Source of the DNA: Myxococcota bacterium
GTDB lineage: Bacteria; Myxococcota_A; Polyangia; Polyangiales; Houyiibacteriaceae
DNA length: 62,910 bases
Direction of reading: 5' to 3'
NCBI GenBank assembly: GCA_028284955.1
Contig: JANQQS010000136.1
Location: forward strand, 1-62,910
Shown here: piece after piece, positions 23,610-32,368 of the stretch
How positions within the stretch are numbered: the first letter of the stretch is position 1
Layout: each line of letters starts with the position of its first letter
Position numbers and translations under genes: made by a program
The notes under the pieces: model-generated
Told to the model about the DNA's origin: nothing
The model's database searches: none
What the model saw: the letters and a program-made list of their open reading frames with translations, nothing else

Positions 23610-25258
23610 CACTCTCTCCTTTCGTTGACTGACCGTGGCCCATACGGTGGGCCGGACGCTGATTCCTTCGGCGGTTCGCTGGGCGCCCGACGCAGGCCTA
23701 GAAGCGCGCGCATTTGCGCCACCAGGACATCCACATCGCGTTTGTTTCGCAGCGACTCGACCAGAATCATGCCGCGGCGTTCGTGGGTCGCGACGACGAT
23801 GCGGTATTCAAACGTTTGGCCAAATTGCCCTGAGACCTGTGATTCAATGTTGGAAATGTCGCAGCGAGGAATACACACCGCGCGCCTTCGGCCGAACATT
23901 TGCCGGTGGATGTTGAGTTCTTGGGCGCCGAAGATGAGCGTTGTTGTTTGCGTCCAGACTTTTAGCGCCACGCACGCGCTCAACGCCGACACGATACCGA
24001 GCATCCACGCCAACCAATACGGAACATCGAGCCTCGACCAACCGAGATAGAAGCCTCCTCCAAACACCACGCTGCCTATCGTCCACATCCACGCGGCGCC
24101 TCGGTTTCGCGCGGCGGGAAAGAACATCTCGATATTCCCGTCACGCGAACGCACGGTGGTTCGCGAAGCCGTGGCTCCCGAAACCGCATCCGTCGCGGTC
24201 ACCGAAGAGCCTTGCGCGATGTCGACGGGAAAAGCAGATAGCGCAGCGGCTTCCTCAGAACCTTCCACCTGCCCAAATACCGGAACTTCAAAATCCGCGG
24301 AGTAGTCAATGCCGGACACTTTGGCCCGAACCTCGAGCGCCCAATAAACACCGATGCGCGACAATTTGCGATGAGGCGCCACCGGGGTGGTTTGGCGATG
24401 GTTCAGCGGGAGCCGAAACGACAACGGAATCACCGTGGTGCAGCCGTTCACGCGAAGCTCGCGATGCGGCACGCTCGCCTCGCTGCGCCAAAGCGTCGAG
24501 TCGCGACTTCGCTCCTCGCGGTCCCCATCGCGATCGGTGACCTGCTCGATTGTGCGAAACACCTCTCGAAGAGTCGCTTCCATGTCCACGGAATCGAACC
24601 GATACGGCGCCGTCACTTCACCACGCAGGACTCCTCCCAGCGCGATGGGCACGCTTTCGAGATGAAGCGACGACCGGCCATACTTCCGGCGACGCCTAAA
24701 TAGATAAACCCCGAGCACGACAACACCGAGCCCGGCGCCCGAAAACACGCTGCCCGCCACCCAATGGCCGCTTCCTGAAGCGCTGCGCCCAGCTATCACG
24801 GTGACCCCAAGCGCGACAAACACCATACCGAACACGAACGCGCCTGCGACCCATGGCCAAGCCACAACGTCCGATTGAATCACGCCGCGAGCCCAATCTT
24901 CTCGCCATGCCCACGGCGCGTCCGGATGCTGACGCACACGACGTCGGAAACTCTTTTCTTGCTGATAGGAGCGGTGGCTCGCCCACAGCATCGCCGCTCC
25001 GGTGGTCAGAGCAATCAACGCAGGGGCTGCAAGACGAATCGCTCCGGCTGAATCGAGGCCGCCGCGCATCCACTGCACCAGCGAATACAGCGCAAGACAG
25101 CTGCCCACAACGAAACCGAAACCGCTCGCCACGAGGCCTATGACCCACTTTGTCCAGAACATTCCGGAGACGATTTGTTCTCGAGCCTCGGACAGCTCCG
25201 AAGGCAGGCTCGGATCTTGGTCAGGCGAGAACGCGCGCAGGAGGGAGAGAATATTCAT
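23609..25258 (-). CDS. Membrane protein, first gene of the hcp-side block
   Basis: 549 residues. Two N-terminal helices (WVIGLVASGFGFVVGSCLALYSLV; LAAPALIALTTGAAMLWAS), two more near 135-190 (WPWVAGAFVFGMVFVALGVTVIAG; VFSGAGLGVVVLGVYLF) and a late pair (WMWTIGSVVFGGGFYLGW; WLAWMLGIVSALSACVALKVW) enclose a soluble beta-rich region similar in layout to DUF3592-like proteins. Only 35 bp separate its ATG from a strong copy of the shared GCTGA motif. It is coupled to the lipoprotein gene downstream, suggesting an envelope pair. Function unknown. Confidence 0.65.
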   Translation of the reverse strand: MNILSLLRAFSPDQDPSLPSELSEAREQIVSGMFWTKWVIGLVASGFGFVVGSCLALYSLVQWMRGGLDSAGAIRLAAPALIALTTGAAMLWASHRSYQQEKSFRRRVRQHPDAPWAWREDWARGVIQSDVVAWPWVAGAFVFGMVFVALGVTVIAGRSASGSGHWVAGSVFSGAGLGVVVLGVYLFRRRRKYGRSSLHLESVPIALGGVLRGEVTAPYRFDSVDMEATLREVFRTIEQVTDRDGDREERSRDSTLWRSEASVPHRELRVNGCTTVIPLSFRLPLNHRQTTPVAPHRKLSRIGVYWALEVRAKVSGIDYSADFEVPVFGQVEGSEEAAALSAFPVDIAQGSSVTATDAVSGATASRTTVRSRDGNIEMFFPAARNRGAAWMWTIGSVVFGGGFYLGWSRLDVPYWLAWMLGIVSALSACVALKVWTQTTTLIFGAQELNIHRQMFGRRRAVCIPRCDISNIESQVSGQFGQTFEYRIVVATHERRGMILVESLRNKRDVDVLVAQMRALLGLRRAPSEPPKESASGPPYGPRSVNERRE

Positions 25259-25293
25259 AGCGAATCTACGCTACGTTGCTGAACACTCCGCTA

Positions 25294-25322
25294 CTTCAGC
25301 GCACCGTCAGCAGTTTCTCTTT
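25294..25322 (-). promoter_or_regulatory. Candidate T6SS-regulon motif, copy c
   Basis: The minus strand reads CTGCTGACGG, then TGCGCTGAAG, with the AATGA part degenerate. It ends 35 bp before the ATG at 25258, the same spacing as copy d before tssJ. Confidence 0.5.
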
Positions 25323-25402
25323 TCCGAGATCACCGCGCGCACTTGAGCGTGTCTGGTGCTACTTCGGAAGTCTGGGTTCTGGATCGTCAGGGAGGACATC
25401 TG

Positions 25403-26521
25403 GTGCAGCGCATTCGCTCAGCCACAAGAAGCCTGCGGAGCCCATGGGGTTCGCTGGGGTTCGTGTTATGTGCGCTGTGGTGTACAGGCGCGGTGCTCTA
25501 CTGGCAGATGGCGCCTATCCCGAAGATTCGCGTTCGCGGCGTTCCGCTCGAGCTGTCGCGAATTCATATCCCATCGTGGGCTACGGACTACGCGCGCCGT
25601 TGGCTGGACGAGCCGATCACCATCGATGCGGGTCGCGTGGTCACGCATGCGAGCCGCCGATCGCTAGGCGCCCAACTCCAAGTCGACACGTTGCGCGCCC
25701 AAACGGCGGGTCTGCATCTTCATCACTTGCTTCTCCGCGCGTGGATTCAGGGCACACCTGCGTCGCTCGCGTGGCAAGCGTCGGTCGACCGAAAACAGTT
25801 GCTGCGGTTTCTCGAAACAGTCCGTAGGAACGCTGCGCGATTGCCCGAACCTCAAAGTTTTAACTCCGAAGGCCAGCTCGTAGGTGGTGCGCCCGGGTGG
25901 ACGTTTGGTCCGGCGCGCGCTGCCGATCACGTGCGCGCGGTATTGCTTCGCGAGCTCACCTATGCGCGGATTCGCGGACAGGTGATCGCGCCGCCAGCTC
26001 CACACCTTCCGCTCGAAACATCAGCGACGTTTTCAGAGAAGATCGCCGAGCATACTTCGTCGTTCGCGCGGTACGGAGACGCTTGGGGCCGCGCGCAAAA
26101 TATCAAGCGGGCCGTGCAGGAAATCGACGGCGCGATTATCCCTCCTCACCGCATTTTCTCGTTCAACCAGCAGGTAGGCGAGCGTTCGTTTGGACGAGGG
26201 TTCATGCCTGCGCGCGAAATCGCCAACAAGGAATATATCGACGGAATTGGCGGAGGCGTATGCCAAGTGGCAACCGCGCTGCACGCCGCGGCGCGCGACG
26301 CGGGCTTTACAATGGTTGAACATCATCCTCACTCGCTCGCCGTGCAATACGCTTCGCCCGAAACCGACACCGCTGTCGCATGGCCCAGCAAAGATCTTCG
26401 AATCCGAAATCCCTACCGGTTTCACGTTCGCGTGCGCGCGACTGCGCGCGGCGGCCGATTGAATCTTCAACTCGAAGGAGCGCAGCACCACCCACCACGG
26501 AGGAACCATGAGCCAAACTGA
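25403..26521 (+). CDS. VanW-family protein
   Basis: 372 residues. GTG 25403 is chosen because GGAGG lies seven bases upstream; the earlier in-frame TTG 25343 lacks a ribosome site. One N-terminal membrane helix (SLGFVLCALWCTGAVLYW) leads to an extracytoplasmic part. The VanW core is clear: NIKRAVQEIDGAIIPPHRIFSF, NQQVGERSF, GFMPAREI, IGGGVCQVATALHAAARDAG and IRNPYRFHVRV. VanW proteins are peptidoglycan- or envelope-associated with an unclear biochemical role. The stop overlaps the kinase start by 14 bp. Confidence 0.8.
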   Translation: MQRIRSATRSLRSPWGSLGFVLCALWCTGAVLYWQMAPIPKIRVRGVPLELSRIHIPSWATDYARRWLDEPITIDAGRVVTHASRRSLGAQLQVDTLRAQTAGLHLHHLLLRAWIQGTPASLAWQASVDRKQLLRFLETVRRNAARLPEPQSFNSEGQLVGGAPGWTFGPARAADHVRAVLLRELTYARIRGQVIAPPAPHLPLETSATFSEKIAEHTSSFARYGDAWGRAQNIKRAVQEIDGAIIPPHRIFSFNQQVGERSFGRGFMPAREIANKEYIDGIGGGVCQVATALHAAARDAGFTMVEHHPHSLAVQYASPETDTAVAWPSKDLRIRNPYRFHVRVRATARGGRLNLQLEGAQHHPPRRNHEPN

Positions 26522-28430
26522 CCTCGCGCACCCGCAAACGTCTGGAAGTACACCGTTTGGAAGTACACCGTTTGGAAGTACTGGGTTTTATAGCACTGCC
26601 GCAGGCCTCGAACACCAGCGCCTACTGCATGAACATGCGGAACCGCTGCGCGCATATCTATTCGGAAGGCTTCGCAACGAACAGAAAGTCATCGACGCGT
26701 TCTACGACATATGCCTCTGGCTCAACCGACAATCGCAGGCAGAGCTCAAACGAGCGCCCACCCATCGAGCGGCGTTTTATCGCGCGACGCGGGGCATGGC
26801 GCTTTCGCAAATCGAAGCGGACGGCGGGCAAATCGGCGATGTATCAGAAATCCCCTGGGAGGCTGCGGCTCGCGAGCCCTTCGCCGGCTACGCGAAAGTC
26901 GTAGACCATGTTCGGTTTGGTTTGGGAGATTCGGATCTTGAGATTCTCGAGCTTCGCTATGCTCGCAAACTGAGCATTGACGAGGTGAGCTATGTTCTAG
27001 ACACCTCTCAAGAAGATGTGATCTCGTGGCTCGACGCGGGACGCGCTTGGACCGAGGTGCTGGTGAGAGAAGTTCATCCGCAAGGCTTTTTTAGTACCGC
27101 ACAAGTCATTCACGATGCCTATCAGCTTGTGCCGGCGGCGCTTCGAAAAGCCGACTTCGGGCCCAAGCGACCGCCACCGCAGTTGGCTGTCGATACGGTG
27201 ATTGGGTCGCGCTACCGCGTCTCCTCCTGCATCGGAGGCGGAGCTTTTGCCTGGGTATACCGCGCGCACGATATACAAGTTCCAGGGCATGTGGTCGCCA
27301 TCAAGGTGCTTCATCAGCCAGCGCGGACCCCTGCGTCTCGAGAGGGCGCCATGCGTGAACTAAGCCTCATCGCCTCCGCGTTTCACCCTTCTCTCGTTCA
27401 GTTCAAAGACCATGGCTGGTTCCAAGAGCGTCTGTGGTTCGTGATGCCCTGGTATCATGGTACGACGCTTCTCGAGCATATCGAACGCGCACCGATGGAT
27501 GTGTTCGAAGCCTGCCGAATGTTTGCTCCGCTGGCTCGCGCGCTGTCTGCGATGCACGCCGCAGGCGTGGTTCACCAAGACGTCAAACCTGCCAATATCT
27601 TCGTGGCTGAGTTGAACAGCCCGGATCAATCCAATCGAAGCGATGAACACGAGCATCTTCCGGTGCTGCTTGATCTCGGCGTAGCAGCCCCGGAAGGCGA
27701 CCTCGCCATCGCGGGAACGCCTCTCTATTTCGCGCCAGAGATGGCGCAGCGGATGCAGGACGCGGGCGTGTCCGTTCCAATCACGGGAAAAGTTGATGTA
27801 TTTGCGCTCGCGCTTAGCTTCATTCATTCGATTGAAGGCATACCTGAGTTGAACGAAGAAGAATGGGCTCGCGAAGATCGCGGCGCAGTCGAAGCGTTCC
27901 TAGAACATCGCGCGGCCTCGTCGCCTTCGGTTCCGAACTCTCGAGCGCTGAAGCCGCTTCGCCCGCTGCTTTCGCGATGCCTCAGCAAGGATCCGGATGC
28001 GCGACCGAGCGCGGACGAGCTGGCTCGCGAGCTGTCAGAAGCGCTAAAAAGACGGTCGTCTTTTTGGGAGCGGGGTGGCCCTCTAAGACTGCGCGGCCTG
28101 CGAAAGACAGGGAGCGGGCAACGCCAAGGCCGAGCCTCTCTGCTCATGTCTGCATCGTGGGCGCTATTGGTGTGTGGCGCGCTGGCCTTGGGCGCGAGTT
28201 TTCTTGGCGTCGAACAGGCGACACGTGCCATCCAATCGTTACCCAAGATGGGACACCAACTCAGCGGCGACCCGCGAGTGTCACAGTGCACGCACCGCGC
28301 GCAACCGTTTCGAGAAGAAAGCGCGCGACAGCAGGCCCGCGCGGCGAAACTCGAAAGAACGCTGGAAACGATGCGACGCGAATGCGCTCCGTCCACATCC
28401 GCTCGGATCATTTCACGTCAACCCAGATGA
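26508..28430 (+). CDS. T6SS-associated Ser/Thr kinase with sigma-70-like N-terminus
   Basis: 640 residues; ATG 26508 has GGAGGAACC ahead. Residues 10-25 repeat STPFG. Residues 35-185 look like sigma-70 regions 2 and 4: LRAYLFGRLRNEQKVIDAFYD and LEILELRYARKLSIDEVSYV. The kinase domain starts near 232 with a glycine loop (IGGGAFAWVYRA), VAIK (K266), the catalytic loop HQDVKPANIF (H356-D358; Gln replaces the usual Arg), DLG at 389 instead of DFG, and APE near 410. A membrane helix (WALLVCGALALGASFLGV) near 550 precedes a coiled tail. It likely phosphorylates T6SS components read by the convergent FHA protein, as PpkA does. Confidence 0.8.
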   Translation: MSQTDLAHPQTSGSTPFGSTPFGSTGFYSTAAGLEHQRLLHEHAEPLRAYLFGRLRNEQKVIDAFYDICLWLNRQSQAELKRAPTHRAAFYRATRGMALSQIEADGGQIGDVSEIPWEAAAREPFAGYAKVVDHVRFGLGDSDLEILELRYARKLSIDEVSYVLDTSQEDVISWLDAGRAWTEVLVREVHPQGFFSTAQVIHDAYQLVPAALRKADFGPKRPPPQLAVDTVIGSRYRVSSCIGGGAFAWVYRAHDIQVPGHVVAIKVLHQPARTPASREGAMRELSLIASAFHPSLVQFKDHGWFQERLWFVMPWYHGTTLLEHIERAPMDVFEACRMFAPLARALSAMHAAGVVHQDVKPANIFVAELNSPDQSNRSDEHEHLPVLLDLGVAAPEGDLAIAGTPLYFAPEMAQRMQDAGVSVPITGKVDVFALALSFIHSIEGIPELNEEEWAREDRGAVEAFLEHRAASSPSVPNSRALKPLRPLLSRCLSKDPDARPSADELARELSEALKRRSSFWERGGPLRLRGLRKTGSGQRQGRASLLMSASWALLVCGALALGASFLGVEQATRAIQSLPKMGHQLSGDPRVSQCTHRAQPFREESARQQARAAKLERTLETMRRECAPSTSARIISRQPR

Positions 28431-29849
28431 CGGAGCAAGCCGAGCCGCGCCAGAGGGCGTCGCCTTTTGTTCTGCGTTTTGACTGCTCCGCGCGTCCTTC
28501 AACCGCTGGCCAGTCACGGTGTAGTACGCCTCCGCAAACGCCTTCCCAAAGAGCTCTTGAGCGAACCGATCTTCTTCTACCAACTCTTGGTGCATGCGCC
28601 TGAACCGCCGGTAGCTCTGTAAGCTCCGCACCCACGGAAGCTGCGCGAGCCAGTTTGAATACCATTGAGTACGCGTCGCCAGAGCATGACCGGAAGCTCG
28701 GCTAGGACAATCAGGATCTACCTTGTTCAGAAGTTCTCGCGCGCCTTCAACGACACCGCTAAGCAACGCGACCTGGTGTAGCGCAAGGTCGGCAAACGCT
28801 CGTTTCAGCTCCTCCAAGCGCTGTTCTCCATCGACGCGCCAATCGAGCAAATAGTGAAGTACTTCCCGCATGCCTGTTGCGGCGGTAAGCGGCGTCCGCT
28901 CTCGCGTGACCTGAAGCGCCATATCGGATCCAAATTGGTCATAGCCATTGCGAAGCTCAACGTATGCCTGCGCAAACGCTTCGAGCAAACCTCCCACGCG
29001 TTCCATGGCCAACTCGGTGCACACGCCTCGATCCGCAGCTACGTCCGGACCTTCGGCCGGAGTTCCATGTTTTACCCGAAGAAGCCATTCGCTAGGCTCC
29101 GCCTGGTCCAACACCGTGGCGCCGAGACCGTGTTCTCGAATCAGCTGTCGAAAATCTGGTTCGTGCATCACTTGAGGAAAGTTTTGCACGAGCGCGTGCG
29201 CGACCGCCTCGCGGTGCAATTCCGGCGCTGATTCGAGCCGCGCGCGAAGTTGACGAATGACTTCACTCCAGGCGTCGCGATACGCTTGATGGGCAGGGCG
29301 TGTGCGATCTACCGCCTGAGATAGTGCCTCGGCGCGTTCCGCAACGTCACACGGACGCCGCAAACCGTCGCCCTGGGAATCATCGAGTCGTGGGCGAACG
29401 AACGCCGGCGTGCACATCGTATAAAACGAAGTGCGAAAGGCATCCTGACCACTTTCCTTTCGAGTCGCCCCGAACGCATTCGCGTTCAGCATGTCGGGCG
29501 TCAAAGGCGATATGCCCAGCCTGGTGCTCTCTCGCCGCTCCGCAGGTGCGTCGCCGATAGAAAAACTCAGAGAAACGTTGCCAATGCCCACGCGATCGTC
29601 TGCTTGGATGGGTACGGGCACCCGCCTGCGGAGCATGCGTCCGTTGTGGACGGTGCCATTCGTGGACCCAAGATCGACCAATGTGATGCGCTGGCCCTCA
29701 AAACGCACCACCGCATGCCACTGAGACACGAAGGGCTTGTCGAGAAAGAGCTCGTTGAGCAAGTTGCGCCCAATGCGGATTGGCGATGAAGCAAAATCGA
29801 CCGTTCGCGGCGGTTCGCCTGGCGCCTGCTCGATGCGCACGATCAACAT
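28413..29849 (-). CDS. T6SS FHA-domain protein (Fha/TagH type)
   Basis: 478 residues, last gene of the main T6SS operon. Residues 1-95 are an FHA domain (SPIRIGRNLLNELFLDK, VSQWHAVV, LVDLGSTNGTVHNGRML), which binds phosphothreonine. The C-terminal half, with EVLHYLLDWRVDGEQRLEELKRAFADLALHQVALLSGVVEGARELL, matches the type VI-associated FHA C-terminal region. Its start overlaps the clpV stop (ATGTTGA), and its 3' end overlaps the kinase gene tail-to-tail by 18 bp. In known systems FHA is phosphorylated by the kinase and triggers assembly. Confidence 0.85.
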   Translation of the reverse strand: MLIVRIEQAPGEPPRTVDFASSPIRIGRNLLNELFLDKPFVSQWHAVVRFEGQRITLVDLGSTNGTVHNGRMLRRRVPVPIQADDRVGIGNVSLSFSIGDAPAERRESTRLGISPLTPDMLNANAFGATRKESGQDAFRTSFYTMCTPAFVRPRLDDSQGDGLRRPCDVAERAEALSQAVDRTRPAHQAYRDAWSEVIRQLRARLESAPELHREAVAHALVQNFPQVMHEPDFRQLIREHGLGATVLDQAEPSEWLLRVKHGTPAEGPDVAADRGVCTELAMERVGGLLEAFAQAYVELRNGYDQFGSDMALQVTRERTPLTAATGMREVLHYLLDWRVDGEQRLEELKRAFADLALHQVALLSGVVEGARELLNKVDPDCPSRASGHALATRTQWYSNWLAQLPWVRSLQSYRRFRRMHQELVEEDRFAQELFGKAFAEAYYTVTGQRLKDARSSQNAEQKATPSGAARLAPSSGLT

Positions 29850-32368
29850 GAGGAATCCACACGGACGTCAAAACCACCGCTCGCCGCGCAATCAATGTCA
29901 ACACCAGAAGGCCTCTTCTGTTCCGCGACGACTTCGAGCAAACGTTGCGACAATACAGAAGAGAGGCTGCCTCGAATCACGTGGTCGATCGTTCGGGCTC
30001 CAGCTTCGGTCACACTGCACCTGCGCACGAGCTCTTCGATCACTGGAGCGTGAACGGTGGGACGAACGCCATGGGCCGCCTCGACGCGAGCGCATAGGGC
30101 ATCGAGCTTGTGTTCCGCGATCGTGCGCAAGGACTCCGGACTGATCGGGGAATAGGGAACGATCGTCATTCGGGCGAGCAACGCTGGCTTAAAATGACGG
30201 CTCAGAATAGGCCGAATCGCTTGCGTGACCTCTTCGAATGTCGGAAGAGAATCTGCTTCACGATAGAGCTGCGAAATCACGTCCGACGCCAGATTGCAGG
30301 TGAGGACGATCATGGTGTTGCGAAAATTCACCAGGCGCCCTTCTCCATCGCTAAGCGTGCCCTTGTCGAATACCTGGTAGAACAAGTTCATGACTTCTAC
30401 GTCGGCTTTCTCGCATTCGTCGAGAAGCACCACCGAATACGGGCGCTGACGCACCGCTTCGGTTAATACGCCACCTTCGCCATAGCCGACGTAGCCTGGC
30501 GGCGACCCGATCAGCCGAGAGATACTGTGTTTCTCCATGAACTCCGTCATGTTGATGGTGGTAAGAAACCGTTCTCCTCCGTAAAGAACGTCAGACAGCG
30601 CAATGGCCGTTTCGGTTTTTCCAACGCCACTCGGTCCCACAAACAGCATCACCCCCACGGGCCCATCCGGATTTTGAATGCCCGCATGAGCCGCTTGCAC
30701 TGCTTTTGAGACCGCGGAAACGGCGTGCTCTTGCCCCACCACACGAGCGCCGAGAATCTCTCGGAGATTGAGCACCGTCGACACCAAGTCGCGCTTCATG
30801 GCTCCGAGCGGCACGCCGGTCCACGCGGATACTGTCTTGGCGACGGCATCGGCGTCCACATGATCCCGAACAGCGTTTTGCGTAGCCTCCCAGCTCGCCT
30901 CGAGGTCTCGATGCCTTGCCTCACATTCCTGCAGTTCTCTAGACACTTCGTCGAAGTGTTCGCGAACCCCAGTGTGCCCGTCAGCAAGATCACGCTCCAG
31001 CATCTCCTTCTGGCGACGCAAGGAGGCGACCTGTTCTTCCGCGAGCACCAATGCTTCTGGTTTCGCCTCCCCATCGACGCGAACACGCGCTGCCGTAGTG
31101 TCGAGTAGATCGACCGCTTTGTCTGGAAGTTGACGACCTGTGATGTAGCGGTGCGACAAATTCACGGCCGCCGTAATCGCTTCGTCCAAAATGCGAACGG
31201 CATGAGCCTCTTCGTATACCGGGCAGACTCCTCGCAACATGACCGCTGCGTCGGTTTCCGATGGTTCGTCGACTTTCACCGGCTGAAAGCGACGCTCGAG
31301 CGCCGCATCTTTCTCGAAGTACTTTTTGTACTCTGCCCATGTCGTCGCGGCGATGGTTCGTAGCTCACCGCGCGCCAAGGCGGGTTTCAGCAGATTGGCC
31401 GCGTCTCCACCGCCTTCTTTTCCTCCTGCGCCGATCAACGTATGGGCTTCGTCTACAAACAACACGATCGGGACGGCAGAGCTTTTCACTTCAGAGATGA
31501 CTGAGCGCAGCCGGCGTTCAAATTCGCCGCGAACGCTCGCTCCTGCCTGCAGTAGCCCTAGATCAAGGCTGTATACCTCTACATTCTTGAGCACGTCGGG
31601 CACTTGGAGGCGCACGATTTCATGCGCGAGCCCCTCCACCAATGCGGTCTTTCCGACGCCCGGTTCTCCTACAATCAAGGGATTGTTTTTGCGTCGACGG
31701 CAGAGAATGTTGATGAGTTGCCGGATTTCGCGATGGCGACCAAAGATTGGATCAATGTCACCCGTACGCACTTGCTCCGTTAGATTGACGCAATAGCGAG
31801 CGAGCCCGCCTCCTCCTGCTCCGTTCAGCGCCCCCGAGGAACCGGGAGCTCGGGATTCCGACGTGAAGCCGCTGTCCGACTCCGGCTGCGCTTCGAGCGC
31901 TTCTTTGCCTCGCGCCAAAATGTCGTCCATCTGGGAGGCAATTTGATCTGCCGATAGCGCCTCGATCTCGGGAAGAGGTTCCGCCGTGTAGCGCGCGAGA
32001 TTGGACACAAACTCGTAAAACAACGTCCCCGAACGAATTGCGAGCGCTTGTTGGTTGATGGATGCAGTGAGCCATGCGTCTTCAAGCCAACGAAATAAGA
32101 TCGGCGCAAATACTGGTCGCGAGGTGCTTGATGTTGGCGCACGACCGAGCATGCGCTCGAGTCGGCCAATGGTCGCCAGTCGATCTCGACCAAAGTGATT
32201 CATGATCGCTCCTGGCTCGCCGCCGTCGACGACGAGGCTTTGGAGCAGCATGTGCTCGACGGTCACTTCGGCATGTCGGGCGGACGCGGCCTGCCCCACC
32301 GCGGCCTCGAGCATGCGCGTGGCGGTAGGGGTCAGGCGGCGGACGAGGCGCTTGGGATCGGTTCGCAT
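29843..32368 (-). CDS. clpV: ClpV (TssH) sheath-recycling AAA+ ATPase
   Basis: 841 residues from ATG 32368, with GAAAGGAGCGAAGC upstream. The Clp N-domain (TRMLEAAVGQAASARHAEVTVEHML) is followed by D1 with Walker A GEPGVGKTALVEG and Walker B LFVDEAHTLIG, and D2 with GPSGVGKTETAIAL and LLDECEKADVEVMNLFYQVF. The length is slightly short for ClpV (about 870). It disassembles contracted TssBC sheath using ATP. Its first codons overlap the tssG stop by 37 bp. Confidence 0.92.
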   Translation of the reverse strand: MRTDPKRLVRRLTPTATRMLEAAVGQAASARHAEVTVEHMLLQSLVVDGGEPGAIMNHFGRDRLATIGRLERMLGRAPTSSTSRPVFAPILFRWLEDAWLTASINQQALAIRSGTLFYEFVSNLARYTAEPLPEIEALSADQIASQMDDILARGKEALEAQPESDSGFTSESRAPGSSGALNGAGGGGLARYCVNLTEQVRTGDIDPIFGRHREIRQLINILCRRRKNNPLIVGEPGVGKTALVEGLAHEIVRLQVPDVLKNVEVYSLDLGLLQAGASVRGEFERRLRSVISEVKSSAVPIVLFVDEAHTLIGAGGKEGGGDAANLLKPALARGELRTIAATTWAEYKKYFEKDAALERRFQPVKVDEPSETDAAVMLRGVCPVYEEAHAVRILDEAITAAVNLSHRYITGRQLPDKAVDLLDTTAARVRVDGEAKPEALVLAEEQVASLRRQKEMLERDLADGHTGVREHFDEVSRELQECEARHRDLEASWEATQNAVRDHVDADAVAKTVSAWTGVPLGAMKRDLVSTVLNLREILGARVVGQEHAVSAVSKAVQAAHAGIQNPDGPVGVMLFVGPSGVGKTETAIALSDVLYGGERFLTTINMTEFMEKHSISRLIGSPPGYVGYGEGGVLTEAVRQRPYSVVLLDECEKADVEVMNLFYQVFDKGTLSDGEGRLVNFRNTMIVLTCNLASDVISQLYREADSLPTFEEVTQAIRPILSRHFKPALLARMTIVPYSPISPESLRTIAEHKLDALCARVEAAHGVRPTVHAPVIEELVRRCSVTEAGARTIDHVIRGSLSSVLSQRLLEVVAEQKRPSGVDIDCAASGGFDVRVDSSC

